Positions 11,940-25,300 of a DNA stretch of 64,000 bases are shown piece after piece. Origin of the DNA: Lophius americanus (taxonomy: Eukaryota > Chordata > Actinopteri > Lophiiformes > Lophiidae); NCBI GenBank assembly GCA_037951165.1, contig JBBDHG010000124.1:2481001-2545000 (forward strand), in the 5' to 3' direction. The position numbers and the translations under genes are program-made. Within the stretch, counting starts at the first letter, position 1. Every line of letters begins with the position of its first letter. The notes below the pieces were generated by a model, which worked only from the letters and a program-made list of their open reading frames with translations, did no database searches and was not told the DNA's origin.

Positions 11940-12900
11940 AGAAGAGGAAGGGGTTTTGGTTGCAGGGTGTAAATTTATTTAATTATTGTTCATATACTGT
12001 ATGTTTTTATTCTGGGTTACACAAAAAAAAAAGAAAAAAGAAAAAGAAAATCATAGTTTATAGTTAAAGTACTTTCATCTGTTTTATTTCATTTAAATAG
12101 TCATATTTTGAACATGTATTCATTCAAATATCCTAGAATCAGCATAAATCTTATAATTGTGAAAACAATTGAATTGAATCAGTTAGAAAAATAAGAACAG
12201 GGTTCAAATATATGTCCCTACAAAACAATCAAGATTCAGTTGGTTGAAGTTTATGAGATAGGTTTGTATTTCATTCTGGAGAAACGACTTTGTTTCCGAA
12301 GGTTTAATAGATTTAGACCATTTATTAGAAATACGACATGAATATCATTTTATTATTATTTTAGTAACGAAAAATATGCATCGCATGAAATCTTTTACTT
12401 TGTTTATTTTAAAAGGATGAATGGAAATTGTACGTGTAATTGAAATACATGAATATGAAAAATTAATGTTATTGTTATTACTTGTGTTGAATTATGTTAA
12501 ATATATATATATATAATTTATATACGAAAAAGAGTGTCTTTTGTTAAAAAAATACATTTTTATTAGAAAAATCGGACCGCAAGTTGAGAGATTTTGACCT
12601 GTTGACCTTTGAACTTAAAGTTCCTCCCCTAGTGCCGGAAATACACTAAAGTCTACAAGAGTACAACATTGTGGAATGATCCACGGATTCGTTTTTGAGT
12701 TATGGCCTTGACGCTAAGGCTCGGAAGGTGCGATGTTTCCGGGATATAATTAGCCTGACCTTTGAACCGAATCTACTTTCCTCATGAAGAAGTCTTCGTT
12801 TTTATTGACAACCACCGAATCTTTGAGTTTGGGAATAATTCTGTCTCAACGCAACACACATAAATCAATGAGAAACAAGTCATTTTTTTTATTTTTTTTT
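11940..12900. other. AT-rich intergenic DNA
   Basis: Mostly AT-rich. Around 12560-12760 a patch with GACCTTTGAAC and GAGTTATGGCCTTGAC resembles dispersed repeat DNA seen near 45.1 kb. No gene seen. Confidence 0.45.
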
Positions 12901-12915
12901 TGCTTTTCTTGTGTA

Positions 12916-12921
12916 TTTATT
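12916..12921 (-). promoter_or_regulatory. Polyadenylation signal of lectin gene 2
   Basis: TTTATT on the plus strand reads AATAAA on the gene strand, about 130 bp beyond the stop codon. Confidence 0.6.
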
Positions 12922-13049
12922 TACTCATTCTATATCAACAAAGATCCTAAGAAACACACAGAAGATGCAACGAATGCGTTTGTAGCCTTGTGGACAAACA
13001 ATCCGTAGGAGATCGTCCCCACGGTCGGGAACATCCGGTCTCTCAGGCT

Positions 13050-15722
13050 CTAACAGTAGAGTTGAAAGGAGCAGATGGACGCATGTGCGTCTCTGCAGCT
13101 GTCAGCGCTCCAGCCTTGAGTTCCTGCAAAGATCCCCAGCACAAAAGAGTTAACCACAGGTTTTTCTCTAGGAGGCTCAAATGATAAACCCTTATTTCCA
13201 AAATTCGTGAATTTTAAGTTAGACTATCCGGAATGAACATCGCGGTCATTTTGAGTAGTTGCGTTTAAATTGTGACTAAATCTTCATCCCTGACTATCTT
13301 GCTTGGAAAGACAAGTAGTTAGGCTTGGACATGTTGAAATGATGCTGCAGTTATCCTGAAGAAGATTCAGTCTAGCTAGTAAGTGTTCAAAGGGCCGTGG
13401 TCCCATCCAGGTGTTAGAGTACCCTGAATATCTGGCCCCGCCCACTCTTCACCTCAGTGAGTTTTCTTACCTAGACTGCTCAGGTAAATACACTCGTCAC
13501 TGGAGCTGCCTTGGTTGTACCAGTTCTGATAGTCAAACGCTGTACCATCATCCCACCTCCAGTAGCCCTGGATTGGGGGGGGGGTCATCGATAGACAGTT
13601 AGTCTTGGACACAGCATGGAGGGGAAGTGCGTGTTGGTCTAGCCACTGACCTGGAATCTCTGCCCACCGATCCACGCGGTGGTTAAACCAGCTTTCCAGG
13701 TCAGCTGCTGCAGGAAGTGATAATCCTGATAACTGTGGGCCGACGCCAGACTGGACCCCAAGTTCTCACACAGGTACTGGAGAGAGAGAGAGAGAGAGAA
13801 AGATACCTCTGAACCAACACCGATGTAAAAAATAAAACCACTGCAAAACCACACGCTTCAATAGAAAAAACATTAACCTGTTCTGATCATTCTATGTTTG
13901 GAATCAAGCCTGAATTAGATCCTAAAAAAACAGACTTCAACTAGCTCCACAACTATCAGGTATGTTTGCATTACCATGGTGTCTGAGGAGAAGGTAGGAC
14001 CCAAAATCATTTTATTTTCCTTGTCAGTAATATTACAACCGTTACTACGTTTGAGGAATCGGTGATAAAACACAAAAAAGTTTTTTGTATTTTTTTTTGT
14101 ATTTTTTTAGGCTCTGAATATCATCATATTAACAAAACCATCAATCAAAACAATCAACGATTTGATTCAGAAACTCTTTCTCATATACTCAAATTTGATA
14201 TAAATGCCAAAGATGGTTTGACCCAAATGGGCCAAAAATGGAATTTTGACCCCAGAGAGAGATTTTGGTTGTAAGTAACTACATTTGTCCGCTAGGGTGG
14301 GGTGGGGCGGGGGCTGAACTTTTGGCTGCGACTTAAATCAATGTTTGTATAAAAATCTAGCGTTACGCATCGTTAAAAAAAAAAAGGCAACTAAAAAAAA
14401 ACAAGTAAGAACTATGTTACAACCAGATTATGGGCCCGTTAATTTGAATCTAAATCTTGTTCCCAAAAAACTAAAATCCTGTAAAATCCTGTTCGGTGCT
14501 TTAATCCACATCAACCAGCGACCCACCGAGGAACTTTTTCGCACGTTTTGTACCGAAGAAATGGATTTCAATTTAAATAAAGCGGTACTACCGCTGACAG
14601 ACACAGTCAAAATAACGTAGATTAACTGGTTGCCATGGTTACCGGTCAGTGGATGCGATCCCTTGGACAGGAAGTGAGTAATTAGTCCCAAAGTTAGTTA
14701 AAGTGTAAGAAGCAGGAAGAATGAGCCGCAGTCGCGGTTTACCTCTGCGTTAATCCTGGAATACGAGAGGTTGACCATCAGGTAACAGCTGTTCTTGAAT
14801 TGCTTCCATTCTGGAGGACAATTTGAAGAGGATCTCACTGGAATCAGATCGAAGAGAAGGCATTTGCACGAGGGTTGAGCTCAAGAACGCGCCACAATGG
14901 CCGAACCGAAGACTCCAAAGGTTTAATATTCAAAAGCAAAGGCCTAAAACATTTCAATACTGCGTCAGGGGATACACGATAAAAGAGGCGGGTCGTGATC
15001 TATGTCCACCTGAGACCCTGGGTAGGTCATCGTCTGCAGATGTCTTTAACTAACCTGGGACCGAGAGTTCAGCTTCCTCCTCTGGGACTTCTGCTACCGC
15101 CTCAGCTGAGAGGAAGAACAGGAAATGAGTTGTGAAGGTCTGTAGATGAAAACTGATTCATGTCACAACCAACGGTTGTCGTATATACATGTAGCTCCGC
15201 CTAGTCGACATATTTTGCAACCAAAATCCTGTTTCTGCCATATAATGGGTCCATTGTCTATCCATCTGGTCCAAATGCAGAATCCTACTGGTCCAATCTT
15301 ACACAAAGTGTGTATAATAACATGAACTCTGTGGTATTTCGTTGTTTCATGGCGTTTCTGCCATAAAACGATGTTAGAGCCTTTTTTAGCTAGAAAATGA
15401 CATTCAGACGAGGATAGAATAGATGCTGACCTGGGAGTGGAACCTCAGCAACCTGAGGAACCTCTGCAACCTCGGGAACCTGAGGAACCTCGGGAACATT
15501 TGGAACGGGACCTTCCGTTGGAACAACTGGAAACAGTGAAAGCAGAGAATCTTTGTGAGGAAACCATGCGGCGTGTAATTCCTCTTCTTCTACCTTCTGC
15601 TGAATCACCCGAGGAAAGAGGTAGAAGGAGACTGTGGTGATGATGACTTTACCTGCCGCGGCGCTGAAAGACAGCGTGACGAAGAGTAGAGAGACGAGCA
15701 GCTCGGTCTTCGTGATGAACAT
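13050..15722 (-). CDS. Secreted C-type lectin-like protein (gene 2), 7 coding exons
   Basis: In transcript order the exons are 15722-15653, 15526-15431, 15105-15055, 14837-14743, 13776-13651, 13567-13471 and 13123-13050. They join to 202 codons plus stop with GT-AG introns. The signal peptide is nearly that of gene 1 (MFITKTELLVSLLFVTLSFS). The linker is longer, and its first exon encodes a Val-Pro-Glu repeat (VPEVPQVPEVAEVPQ); the second is acidic and ends ELSVPG as in gene 1. The C-type lectin-like domain spans about residues 77-202 with NCPPEW, NSCY, LCEN, WIGG, ECIYL and SICS, plus a terminal Cys. EPN/QPD and WND are absent. The usual WNNAE block is RINAE, so a conserved tryptophan is lost. 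It is a tail-to-tail paralogue of gene 1; the equivalent of gene 1's ENPSLQEAL exon was not found. Ligand unknown. Confidence 0.82.
13784..13800. repeat. (AG)n microsatellite next to a splice acceptor
   Basis: A short GA run lies directly upstream of the CTLD exon 13776-13651 on the gene strand. There it reads as a CT-rich polypyrimidine tract before the acceptor. Confidence 0.7.
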
Positions 15723-16525
15723 GGTGAAGGTCTGGAGGTAAAACCACACAAACAGGAAGTTCACGCCAGCGTTAAATGCTGGAGTTTCCTTCTACCGCGT
15801 GATATTTCTGAACTTCGGGTGTCAGTTCTGCCGCAGAAGAGGCGGACAGGATGAGAGCGGGTCTTACCTGGTCGGAGTCAGCGTCAGCTGTGATGAAGAC
15901 GGAGGCCGGCTCTGCTCTTTATAGGCCGCCTCACCTCGTGGGCGAGGGCCCGGACCAGATAAGAGGTGATAAACAGGTTCTCGTGTCAAACAAGGTCAGT
16001 GTGTGTGTCGTCGTATCGCCGTGTTACACAATCCTCGCCGCTGAGAAACAACGCTGTCACCTCCTGCTGCAATCACTCTTACTGGAAACCAATCGGGACG
16101 GGAGCTGAACGCGTGACTTCCTGTCAGAGCAGGGCGATAATAAAGGACTGTAGGAAAAAAAAGGGTTTGGACCCACTTGTAGAACATAAAATGAACACAA
16201 ACATACAAGGTTTGTGTGAAAAAGAGACTTTGAAACTAAACTTCAGAAGCAGGAAGTTGGCTCCTAGGTCTCACCAGTAGCACTCTATGCCAAAATCAAA
16301 AGAAATTCCATAAGTGATGTGAAATCCATCGGTCCGGGAGGGGTTCTAAAGCGTTTTCTGGACCTTGGACCATGGTGTTGGACCTCTAAGAGCATGACGA
16401 AGGCTCATTCATGGAGACTCCGGGCTAAAATGGCATCATGGGAGAGTGGTGAGGAGAAAGCCTCACTGCCCCAGAGCGAGATTAGGGCTAATCTGAATTT
16501 ACCCACAACACACCTTGATAACCCT
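15640..16525. repeat. Inverted duplication arm, right (pairs with 1826-2720)
   Basis: Reverse complement of the left arm. It carries the signal exon, intron 1, exon 1 and TATA box of gene 2, then upstream DNA and Tc1-like sequence to about 16525. Only scattered substitutions and small indels separate the arms. Confidence 0.85.
15867..15960 (-). promoter_or_regulatory. Core promoter and noncoding exon 1 of lectin gene 2
   Basis: TTTATA at 15918-15923 is the TATA box on the minus strand, followed by the conserved GAGCAGAGC block. The noncoding exon ends at 15867 before a GTAAGA donor. The sequence is nearly the mirror of 2400-2477. Confidence 0.75.
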
Positions 16526-16600
16526 CGGAGCTTCTGGGACAATCTTCTCTGGACTGATGAGTGTAAAGTTGAAGTGTTTGATGCCGGGGGTCCCTGCAAT
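16330..16600 (+). mobile_element. Tc1-like transposase remnant
   Basis: A frame reads AKMASWESGEEK and then FWDNLLWTDECKVEVFDAG, which follows the W--LWSDE-K-E-F block around the second catalytic Asp of Tc1/mariner transposases. The copy is short and broken, and its 5' half also lies in the inverted arm at 1826-2060. Confidence 0.7.
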
Positions 16601-16639
16601 CGGTCTTACTGGAATCCAACTGGGACGGGGAGCTGAACC

Positions 16640-18240
16640 CATGATCATAAAAACAAGTTTTGTTCGTTTTTTTCGGTATTAGACGTTTTCAGTTTGTAGA
16701 ATTTTACGGAATCTCTTTAAATAACTGGATTATAGTATTCAGAACTGTGTTTGAATCAATAAGAAATTAGATACCCAGAGGGGGCGGGTCCTCTTCCAAC
16801 AGGTTTGCCATGCTGTGCTAGCATTTTTGGTACAGAACCCTAAAACGGATCGACAGATTTTCATGACGATGAATGAAGCATTTGGCCACTAGAGAAATCA
16901 AAAAAAGAGGATGAATAACTTGCCACTGACTTCCCACATGGATCATCATGTGATCATCATGTGACCCCTCTCGGGTGATGCTAAACCCCCGCTGGACGGA
17001 TTTCCCCCGCATTTCCGTTTCTTTGTCTCACAATCTGTTGGTTGGATTTGAAAATTCAATAAACAGTTTAAGGTCCGAGTGCCAGACAGAAGATGAAGAA
17101 ACATGAAAGATGATGAAGAAGTTGTTGCTGGCTACTTTCTCAGCAGGCGAGGGAGGACCACACAAGAAAGGTACCTTCAGTTGACATCCACGTGGTTCTG
17201 GCCAGCCCATACCCGATGCCCTTCCCTCGAAACGGTGTCGGCTTCAGCACCTTCTGGATGGAACTTTCAGACAGGCTTCGGTTCCATAGTTTTATTTTTT
17301 TCTTTAAACGTAGGTGACAAAGTTTTGGTTCCATCTCAACCCAACCGCAAATGAAAAAACTAAAAACATTTTCTTTCTCAAAATGATTAACATAACACCG
17401 TATAATAACTGAAAAAAGGAATAGGCTGAAGCCAAAGGCTTATTTTCGACTATCCAATACCATCTAAAGGGAGAAAAAAAACCTATAACATCTGTAACAC
17501 AGAAGGAAAAGAACGCATAATTATATTATACTTATTATGCTATAGAATACACAATCCTCAAATATGTCCAACGATCCAATCCCTATACATTATAATCCCC
17601 CATAATTTACATTTCAACTGAAAACCTTGAACCCACCTTGAAGTTCAACCCGTTCCATACTTTTACCCTCCAAAACTGAAACACGTCGCTTTCTAACTTT
17701 CTACATTGTTTCAAAAATAAATGAAACCTCTATAAATTACGATTAAGCTTCTCTTCAGTTAAAAAAAAATGTTTTGAACATAAAACAGGAAGGCTTTCGT
17801 TCACAACTCCCGATAAGTATTTCCGATGTTATTAAGTCTTTTACATTTTACGGCGTGAGACGCTCTGAAAAAAATTTGTATTTTTGTAAATTCGCGATAA
17901 CCGGCAGAAACCCCTGGCGGGCTCAAGGGCGTCCAAGGCTCATTGGTGTGTGTGTGTGGAGTGAAGGTCCAGCCCTCACAGAAGAGGTTCTGCAGAACAA
18001 AACGCTGAAAACGGTGGTTTTGATAAAAAGGGAGATGTTTTGGTGGCCATTTTTGTCAGTTGATATGGGTTCCAGCACCTTCTGATGCTGCAGAAGGTAA
18101 TCTGAAAGTGGAATGATGGCGCAGATGAAAGATTCTGGTCCAGACCGGAAAGACGTGAGGACAGAGCGGGAAAACATTGACGATCTCGGGGAACACCCGA
18201 ACGCATCTCAAGGCGTTTTTGGAGAAATAAGGTTTCCGAG
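16640..18240. other. Intergenic DNA, nothing recognised
   Basis: No lectin exon, transposase motif or tandem repeat could be supported. 17360-17770 is AT-rich. Small open frames here have no family features. Confidence 0.45.
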
Positions 18241-18297
18241 GTGGAACCTGGTCAAGGATCGGCTTTAAACGCGACCGGTGCCTCCGTCTCACCCGCC

Positions 18298-18322
18298 GGG
18301 GGGGGGGGGGGGGGGCGGGGGG
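18298..18322 (+). repeat. G18 homopolymer tract (G18-C-G6)
   Basis: Eighteen consecutive G followed by C and six G, inside a GC-rich patch (18240-18520) that contrasts with the AT-rich surroundings. It could form a G-quadruplex and is a likely site of length error. Confidence 0.9.
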
Positions 18323-18749
18323 CATGCTGGTCAACAGCCGGCGCCGAGAGGTGTTTCTGGATGCTGGGCGGGAGGGGCAGAGGTAATGATAGTGGGGACT
18401 TCCTCTCTCCATCACTTCCTCCCATCCATCCTCCATGCACTGTTCATACAGCCTCTAGTCTAATCCCAAATCTCTGGTCTGGGCCGTTCTGGTCCCTGAA
18501 CCGGCCCCAGCCCCGTTCCCCAGCTTTCCACTGACACAACCACAGTCAGGGGTTTCAAGTTGGGTCCAGTTCTTCAGTTTGGACTCCATGTCCTGTTTTT
18601 TGAAGCTTCGGCGATAACATTTGTGGATAGTTCTTCTTTTGGACATTCCGACTTTTGCGTTACGGTCCCGTCTCTTTCAAATCCACATGTGGTTTTAGAA
18701 GTCCGATCATTAAGCCTCGTGAAAATGGTTTAAGACCCACTCCGCAGGA

Positions 18750-19210
18750 GCCATGACCTCTGGAAAAAAAACGTCAGAGGTCATGGTCCACAGTTCCAGA
18801 GACATTGAGTCAAAGTGGCATTTAATGGCTTCAGAGGTGAGGAGAAAGTCGCTGCTGACCCAAAAGTATATTAGAGCTGGTTCTGATGACACTCAGAGCA
18901 TCCGGGAGAATCTTCTCCGGACTGATGAGTGGAAAGGTGAACTGTTTGAAGACGGGGTTCTGGTTCCATCTAGTGGATACCAAACGCAGCATTCCACCTT
19001 CGGACCTGCGGTCCAACAGGACGACTCGCCATCATGGAGGGAAACGTGGCTTTTGCGCTCGGAGAATGCCGGGTCATCAGTCTGTGAGTCCATCTCTGAA
19101 TGGTTTCTAGATAAGTTCTAGACCTAAACCCCAATGAGATGCTGCGTCCTGGGACCCGAGAAGATCGGTTCATGCTCACAAACCCTCGAAGAAGAGTGGG
19201 ACAAAATTCC
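18750..19210 (+). mobile_element. Second Tc1-like transposase remnant
   Basis: Frames read SIRENLLRTDEWKGELFEDG and later, out of frame, a piece like the C-terminal EEWDKIP block (CGAAGAAGAGTGGGACAAAATTCC). Order and spacing fit a degraded Tc1 transposase. Confidence 0.65.
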
Positions 19211-19685
19211 GCCAGGGTGATGTCAGAGATTGAGAGAACCTGTTCTGATTTTTCCTGAATGAACCGTTCATTCTGTTTATTTTTGTTGCATTCTGAAGAT
19301 CCGGTTCGCTTTTTAAGAGAAGGGGGTCCAAGTCTTCTTCACAGCACTGTATCCTTGTCTGTTGGTTTAGGGCGCCCCCTACTGGCCCTTTGTGGCGACA
19401 CCTGACCTAGGCGGTGGAATAGTAGACCATAGAGTATTTCATTGGAGCAGATCAGTGGACCAGATTCTGTTCTGGATCCGGACCTGATGGGTGAAGAACA
19501 GATCTGGATTAACAGTGATGAAGACGATGGACAGTAACAAAGATGACTGATATGACTGGAAAAAAAAAGACGTCAAATTTAAACAATTGCTCCATTTATT
19601 CATGATCCATTCATTGATAATGTTCCGTCATCCTTAAAGTGAATATTATAAATCTACGTCATGCTGAAGAACTCAGCGCAACATT
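19211..19685. other. Intergenic DNA, nothing recognised
   Basis: Noncoding sequence between the Tc1 remnant and a LINE tail. Confidence 0.45.
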
Positions 19686-19965
19686 TATAGTAATAATAAT
19701 AATACATTTAATTTATAACGCACTTCACATTTGGATCAAATCTCAAAGTGCTACAAAGTAAATGCAGATAAAAGCATCAATAAAAAATTTAATAATAACT
19801 ATATAAAAACATGACCAAAAAGCAGCAATGTTAATTAAAGTTATAGGTTCTGCTAAAAAGGAAAGTTTTGAGTCCTTTTTTAAATGTGTCGGTCGTCTGT
19901 GGAGCCCTCAGATGGTCAGGGAGGGTATTCCACAGACGAGGGGCATTTAATTAATAGTAATATTT
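19686..19965 (-). repeat. LINE 3' end with (ATT)n tail, minus strand
   Basis: Reverse complement of the segment at 32390-32660. Both encode a decayed WN-LPDHLRAPQTTDTFK end, then a shared 3' UTR and an ATT-repeat tail. Confidence 0.75.
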
Positions 19966-20880
19966 TGGATGGCGCAGCGTCACAGCTTTGTTGACATCGA
20001 CATTATATTGATTATATTATATTTATTCTGCATTAGTTTTGAAGTGAGGTGGTAATATTAGCTTTTAAGAGTCATTTTATGCTGGCTATTAACAATTATT
20101 CTTACCGTTATTATGTATGATATAATCCAACTGATTAGTGGAATTATTATATAATATAAGATTCATGCGATGGATTAATGGAATTATTATAATAATAATA
20201 ATAATAATACATTTAATTTATAATGTACTTTACATAATATAATGAATTATTATTTATTTGTTATCATGTTTAATATTATGTCTATATATTATATTAATTT
20301 TGTTTTGGGGGGGGGGGTTCAAATACTTAAAAACCAAAAACATAAATTGCTCATAATAATAATACAATAAATAAAATACAATAAATAAAATAAAAATGAA
20401 TAATAATAAAATATTTATAATAATAATGATGATAATACTACCACTACTGCTACTCCTACTAATAAAAATAAAAATTATTATTATTATTATTAATAAAAAA
20501 ATATTTACAAAAATAACAACAACATTTATTATTCCTTAAAAATAATGAATATAATAGTTGTAACTATTATTAAAAAAAAAATTGTTTTATTATTATTATT
20601 AAAATGTAATGATACTAATTATTATTATTGTTAGAAAATAATGATAATAATAATTAAAAAATAATAATAATAAGTTATCATTACGAAATAATGAAAAAAT
20701 AATAATAACTATTATTAAGAAAGAATGATTGTTTAATGATGATTAATTAATAATTCTAATGGGATAAATTAAAGAATTATGACTAAGACGCGTTGAAGGT
20801 CAAATCAATTTAATTGAATTGCTAAATCAGAAGTAGTGAACTTTATTTTATGATTTTGTTGAAGGAAAAGTAAAAAAAAT
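19966..20880. repeat. ATT/AAT-rich low-complexity DNA
   Basis: Runs of (ATT)n and (AAT)n with A-rich spacers, plus a G9 run near 20310. Probably expanded microsatellite seeded by LINE tails. Confidence 0.75.
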
Positions 20881-21620
20881 AACTGTGAACTTCTTCTATG
20901 AAGAAGCCGAAAAAGCGAATCATTTGTTTGAATCTTTCCGTAATAATTGCAGTAGCGTCTGAAAAACACTTAAGGGTTGTGAATGAATGTATTCAGAGGT
21001 TATCGACCTGACAAACTCCATTATCCTCATTTTGGGTTGTGAAAAAAATGAATAAAGCAGGAAGTCCTTCCGAGGAACATTGAGCAGAAAGAAACCTCGA
21101 CGATAATGGAATCTCTGATGTTTATTATGGTCTGTAATGTTGTAGTGAGAAAGCCTGAAGATGGACACAGGTCAGTTGAATCGATGACTATAACGGATGT
21201 CAACATAACTGAAGAGTTACTAAATACGTCAGAAACCATGACTCAGCATATCCTCTCTCTGCAAAATAGTTTACATTTTAAGAGCTATTAAAAAAAGAGT
21301 TTTATGAAAAGTACAAATCTGCAGTAAAAGAACAGGTTAGTGCAGAATTGTGGAACAAACGCCTTCGGCGGATGCTGAACGTTGCTCATCTTGAAATGAA
21401 AAAAAAAGAAGGGATTTTTCAAACTGTGGTCATGTGACCACAGAGTTACAATATCTGTTATGATGAAACTCGCCCAGTCGTGTATTTCTGTGGAGAATTC
21501 CGGCCTTTCAACTGCAAATACTATCGCAATAAGTCAAAGAAAAAGAAAATTTGCTGCGTCAACAAGAGACAAAAATTGACCCATTTAGACATTAATTGTC
21601 CTAGAAGGACAAAAAAAAAT
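20881..21620. other. Intergenic DNA, nothing recognised
   Basis: Mixed-composition sequence between two ATT-rich tracts. A 61-codon frame at 21106-21291 has no recognisable features. Confidence 0.4.
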
Positions 21621-22140
21621 TAAAATGACGTGTAAATATTTAAGTATTATCATCATTAGAAAATAATAATAATAAAAATACTACTGCGGACAATTATTTA
21701 AAAATAATGATAATAATAACTATTAAAAGAAAATAACGATTATAGTAATTACTATTCTTATTAAAAAATATTAATTATTATTATTAAAAATGATGATAAT
21801 AATAAAAATTATATTATATTTTTATAAAATAATAAAAACAACAGTATTTATTATTAAAAATGATAATTACTTTTTTTTATTATTATTGTGTATTATTATT
21901 AATAATAAAAGTAATGATAACAATAATAATCCACTTAGTATTGAATATATGGATTTTTGGTGTATTTTTGTCATTTAAGAAATGACTAAATCAAACTGGT
22001 TGTTGCACACCCTGAAATTGATTCCAAAACTACTTAATAAATCTAAATCTTTTATTTTTATTTAACCCTTTTATTCATACAGGCAGGGAAATCTCTGTTT
22101 AGACGATTATTATTATTATTATTATTATTCTAATTTGTAT
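21621..22140. repeat. ATT/AAT-rich low-complexity DNA
   Basis: Further trinucleotide-rich DNA ending in a clean (ATT)n run at about 22108-22130, just upstream of the membrane lectin promoter region. Confidence 0.75.
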
Positions 22141-22347
22141 TATTGGAACTTCTCCATTTTGTCGTCACAGCAAAAACATATTTTCACACTGTTTGTGCGG
22201 TTCTGCTTCCTCTTTCTGGTACTTCCTGTGCGTTTTTGCTCAATTCCAAAGGAGAACCAGCGGTTCCAACCTCCCGACTCATCGGAACCGAACCTTGTGT
22301 CTGGAGGTTAAGATAACGCCCTGTGTCTGGAGGGACGCCGCAGAAAG

Positions 22348-25300
22348 ATGGATTATGTCAATGAACGTCCGAGACCAGAGCAGAGGGGAGCTGCTGATCC
22401 GCCAGGTTTGTTCCGCAGTTAATGGGAATGAGCGCATGAATTTATGCGCATTAGTCCGAGGAACGACTGAAGTCACGTACAGCGAACGCGCGATTCCTCA
22501 ACGTGAGCGCGTGTTCCTTAGAAACGAATAGTTTCTACTATACAAATGATCTGTAATTACAGTGGGTGTGTAGTTACTGGAATATTCTGACAAAAAGAAT
22601 GAAGTAAAAAACACAAAACTTTAAATTGGGCTTCTTTTTTTTATAAATAAATGTATTTTCTCCTTACTTACGGGAGCTCAGTGCTGCTAATGTGAATTTA
22701 AAAAAAAGATCCCGTAATCTCGAAATAACGATTCGATATCTCGAAAATATAGACTCGGCGTCTCAGAATAATCAAAAACATGACTCAAAAAGTCGAAATA
22801 TGACTTAGTATATCTAAATAATGAATTACAAACTCAAAAGATAATGACTTAGTATCTCAAATAATGACTCATCTCGAAAAACATAATATCAATCATTTAC
22901 TATGTATATCAAAACAATGACTTAGTGAATTACACTTAAAAAAATAATGACTTACTATGTCGTAACAATGAATCAGAATGATAATAATGAAAAATAAATG
23001 ACTTAATATCTCATATAATGACGTATATCGAAAAACATGATGTCAATTATTTACTATGTATATCAAAACATTGACTTAGTGAATTAGACTTAAAAAAATA
23101 ATGACTTACTATGTCGTAACAATGAATCAGAATGATAATAATGAAAAATAAATGACTTAATATCTCATATAATGACGTATCTCTAAAAACATGATGTCAA
23201 TTATTTACTATGTATATCAAAACAATGACTTAGTGAATTAGACTTAAAAAAATGACTTACTATGTCGTAACAATGAATCAGAATGATAATAATGAAAAAT
23301 AAATTACTTAATATCTCATATAATGACGTATCTCGAAAAACATGATGTAAATTATTTACTATGTATATCAAAACAATGACTTAGTGAATTAGACTTAAAA
23401 AAATAATGACTTACTACGTCGTAACAATGAATCAGAATGATAATAATGAAAAATGAATGACTTAATATCTTATATACTGACGTATCTCGAGAAACATGAT
23501 GTCAATTATTTACTATGTATATCAAAACAATGACTTAGTGAATTAGACTTAAAAAAATTATGACTTACTATGTTGTAACAATGAATCAGAATGATAATAA
23601 TGAAAAATAAATGACTTAATATCTCATATACTGACGTATCTCGAAAAACATGTCAATTATTTACTAAGTATATCAAAACAATGACTTAGTGAATTAGACT
23701 TAAGAAAATAATGACTTACTATGTCGTAACAATGAATCAGAATGATAATAATGAAAAATAAATGACTTAATATCTCATATAATGACGTATCTCGAAAAAC
23801 ATGATGTCAATTATTTACTATGTATATCAAAACAATGACTTAGTGAATTAGACTTAAAAAATGACTTACTATGTCGTAACAATGAATCAGAATGAAAATA
23901 ATGAAAAATAAATGACTTAATATCTCATATAATGACGTATCTCGAAAAACATGATGTCAATTATTTACTATGTATATCAAAACAATGACTTAGTGAATTA
24001 GACTTAAAAAAATAATGACTTACTATGTCGTAACAATGAATCAGAATGATAATAATGAAAAATAAATGACTTAATATCTCATATACTGACGTATCTCGAG
24101 AAACATAATGCAAATTATTTACCATGTATATCAAAACAATGACTTAGTGAATTAGACTTAAAAAAAATAATGACTTACTATGTCGTAACAATGAATCAGA
24201 ATGATAATAATGAAAAATAAATTACTTAATATCTCATATAATGACGTATCTCGAAAAACATGATGTCAATTATTTACTATGTATATCAAAACAATGACTT
24301 AGTGAATTAGACTTAAAAAAATTATGACTTACTATGTCGTAACAATGAATCCGAATGATAATAATGAAAAATAAATGACTTAATATCTCATATACTGACG
24401 TATCTCGAAAAACATGTCAATTATTTACTATGTATATCAAAACAATGACTTAGTGAATTAGACTTAAAAAAAATAATGACTTACTATGTCGTAACAATGA
24501 ATCAGAATGATAATAATGAAAAATAAATGACTTAATATCTCATATAATGACGTATCTCGAAAAAAATTATGTCAATTATTTACTATGTATATCAAAACAA
24601 TGACTTAGTGAATTAGACTTAAAAAAATTACTTACTATGTCGTAACAATGAATCAGAATGATAATAATGAAAAATAAATGACTTAATATTTCATATAATG
24701 ACGTATCTCGAAAAACATGATGTCAATTATTTACTATGTATATCAAAACAATGACTTAGTGAATTAGACTTAAAAAAATAGTGACTTACTATGTCGTAAC
24801 AATTAATCAGAAGATAATAATGAAAAATAAATTACTTAATATCTCATATACTGACGTATCTCGAAAAACATGATGTCAATTATTTACTATGTATATCAAA
24901 ACAATGACTTAGTGAATTAGACTTAAAAAAATAATGACTTACTATGTCGTAACAATGAATCAGAATGATAATAATGAAAAATAAATTACTTAATATCTCA
25001 TATACTGACGTATCTCGAAAAACATGATGTAAATTATTTACCATGTATATCAAAACAATGACTTAGTGAATTAGACTTAAAAAAATAATGACTTACTATG
25101 TCGTAACAATGAATCAGAATGATAATAATGAAAAGTAAATGACTTAATATCTCATATACTGACGTATCTCGAAAAACATGTCAATTATTTACTATGTATA
25201 TCAAAACAATGACTTAATGAATTACACTTAAAAAAAATAATGACTTACTATGTCGTAACAATGAATCAGAATGATAATAATGAAAAATAAATGACTTAAT

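Noticed and set aside
21106..21291. 61-codon frame in unique-looking DNA
   Set aside because: No recognisable features and surrounded by ATT-rich noncoding DNA.
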